This document shows, piece by piece, positions 63,601 to 64,000 of a stretch of DNA of 64,000 nt (positions are counted from its first letter, which is position 1; each line of letters starts with the position of its first letter). A program made the translations under genes and the position numbers. The notes below the pieces were generated by a model. It was not told the DNA's origin. It did no database searches and saw only the letters and a program-made list of their open reading frames with translations. Source of the stretch: Mayamaea pseudoterrestris. Its lineage: Eukaryota; Bacillariophyta; Bacillariophyceae; Sellaphorales; Sellaphoraceae. The stretch spans positions 496,001 through 560,000 of the forward strand of contig BROI01000009.1 of assembly GCA_027923505.1 (NCBI GenBank), written 5' to 3'.

Positions 63601-64000
63601 ATGTTCAAGCATTGAAAGTCGCTAAAGCGTTGAAAGAGGCACGCCAAAAGGAATGGGAGGAGAATCATCAGAAGGAACTTGCAGACATTGAGAAAAATAT
63701 GCAGCTGCGAATCCTCAGGGAGGAACAAGAAGAGGAGGAGCGACGAGAAGCTCTTCGAATGGAAAGGCAGGAAGAAGAACTGGCTTTTGCGCGCGCCATT
63801 GCGGAGCAGGAAGCTATGGTTGATCTCAAACGTCGACAACAGACAGAAGATGCCCTGGTTTACAAACTGCAACGTGAAAAGGATTTGATCGAAGTTGAGT
63901 CTCATATTAAAAGGTTGGCGCTGCAAAAGTCCCAAAAAGAATTAGAAAAGCAAGTATGGGAAGAGAACTATCGCAAAGAGACTCTAGAGATTGAGCGATC
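60675..64000 (+). CDS. Very long charged coiled-coil protein, 3' end outside the window (4+ exons)
   Basis: Model: exons 60675-60839, 60922-61074, 61142-62929 and 63096-64000 (open at the edge); introns of 82, 67 and 166 bp, all phase 0 and GT-AG. At least 1003 residues. It begins acidic (DTDSANDESGADYESDSESD), then has a lysine block (KKKRKKAEKKKKKAQKKK), a second acidic block (EDEDEDDDDLDILLMP), and from about 180 onward an unbroken E/R/K/A/Q-rich helix. A motif of the kind W-E-E-N-(Y/H)-x-x-E-L-x-x-(I/L)-E recurs at multiples of about 101 residues (62575, 62878, 63654, 63957, with a degenerate one near 63349). It resembles cytoskeletal or trichohyalin-like proteins by composition only; no specific family is recognised. 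Confidence 0.8.

Noticed and set aside
1-64000. tRNA or rRNA genes
   Set aside because: I scanned for GGTTCGA-type T-loops and conserved rRNA stretches and found none with a matching cloverleaf. A dedicated search (tRNAscan-SE, Infernal) would settle it.

Overview
The window is nuclear DNA of a eukaryote. Genes lie on both strands and are small to medium in size. Many are split by short GT-AG introns of about 70-250 bp. Several features point to a photosynthetic stramenopile (a heterokont alga, perhaps a diatom or a relative). The 2Fe-2S protein at 58.6-59.2 kb starts with a signal peptide followed by an ATA|W motif, which resembles the bipartite plastid presequence of algae with red secondary plastids. 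The PLAC8, SET, bZIP, ankyrin/armadillo and short W-rich-domain proteins also have the style I know from ochrophytes. Species cannot be named from the sequence alone.

Left part, 1-23 kb: a repeat-rich, fast-evolving region. A Ddi1-like protease gene (6.45-7.21 kb) has a second copy cut by the left edge; 354 bp are identical in the two. Between them lie a glycosyltransferase-like gene and a two-exon PLAC8 gene. At 9.07-11.28 kb sits a 1.1-kb inverted repeat with a 9-nt loop, formed by a tail-to-tail copy of a lineage-specific coiled-coil gene. Two more unfamiliar repeat-protein genes follow (14.6-15.8 and 19.4-22.9 kb), the second with an internally duplicated domain. A small gene at 16.3-17.1 kb has a perfect destruction box. 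Satellite-like and minisatellite tracts fill the gaps.

Middle, 23-47 kb: mostly long host genes. They are a nuclear-looking protein fused to a GT25 glycosyltransferase, a 1036-residue low-complexity protein with a helical C-terminus, a lipid-anchored ankyrin/armadillo protein, a Sec16 protein carrying about twelve WW domains, mitochondrial succinyl-CoA ligase alpha, a TMEM184/OSTalpha-type membrane protein, and a type II membrane glycosyltransferase-like protein. A broken or unresolved repeat-protein locus lies at 42.1-43.2 kb.

Right part: 46.9-50.4 kb is gene-poor and contains a cluster of a GCTGCGG-type motif. From 50.4 kb the genes are dense: bZIP factor, SET protein, a secreted/membrane protein with four CX5C motifs, NTF2-like protein, SAM-domain protein, spliceosome subunit SF3B6/p14, a W-rich-domain protein, plastid thioredoxin-like ferredoxin, an EMAPII/Arc1p-type tRNA-binding protein, and a very long coiled-coil protein that runs off the right edge. 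There are no operons. Housekeeping functions include the ER-exit scaffold, TCA cycle, splicing and tRNA handling. The lineage-specific repeat proteins concentrate in the left third.
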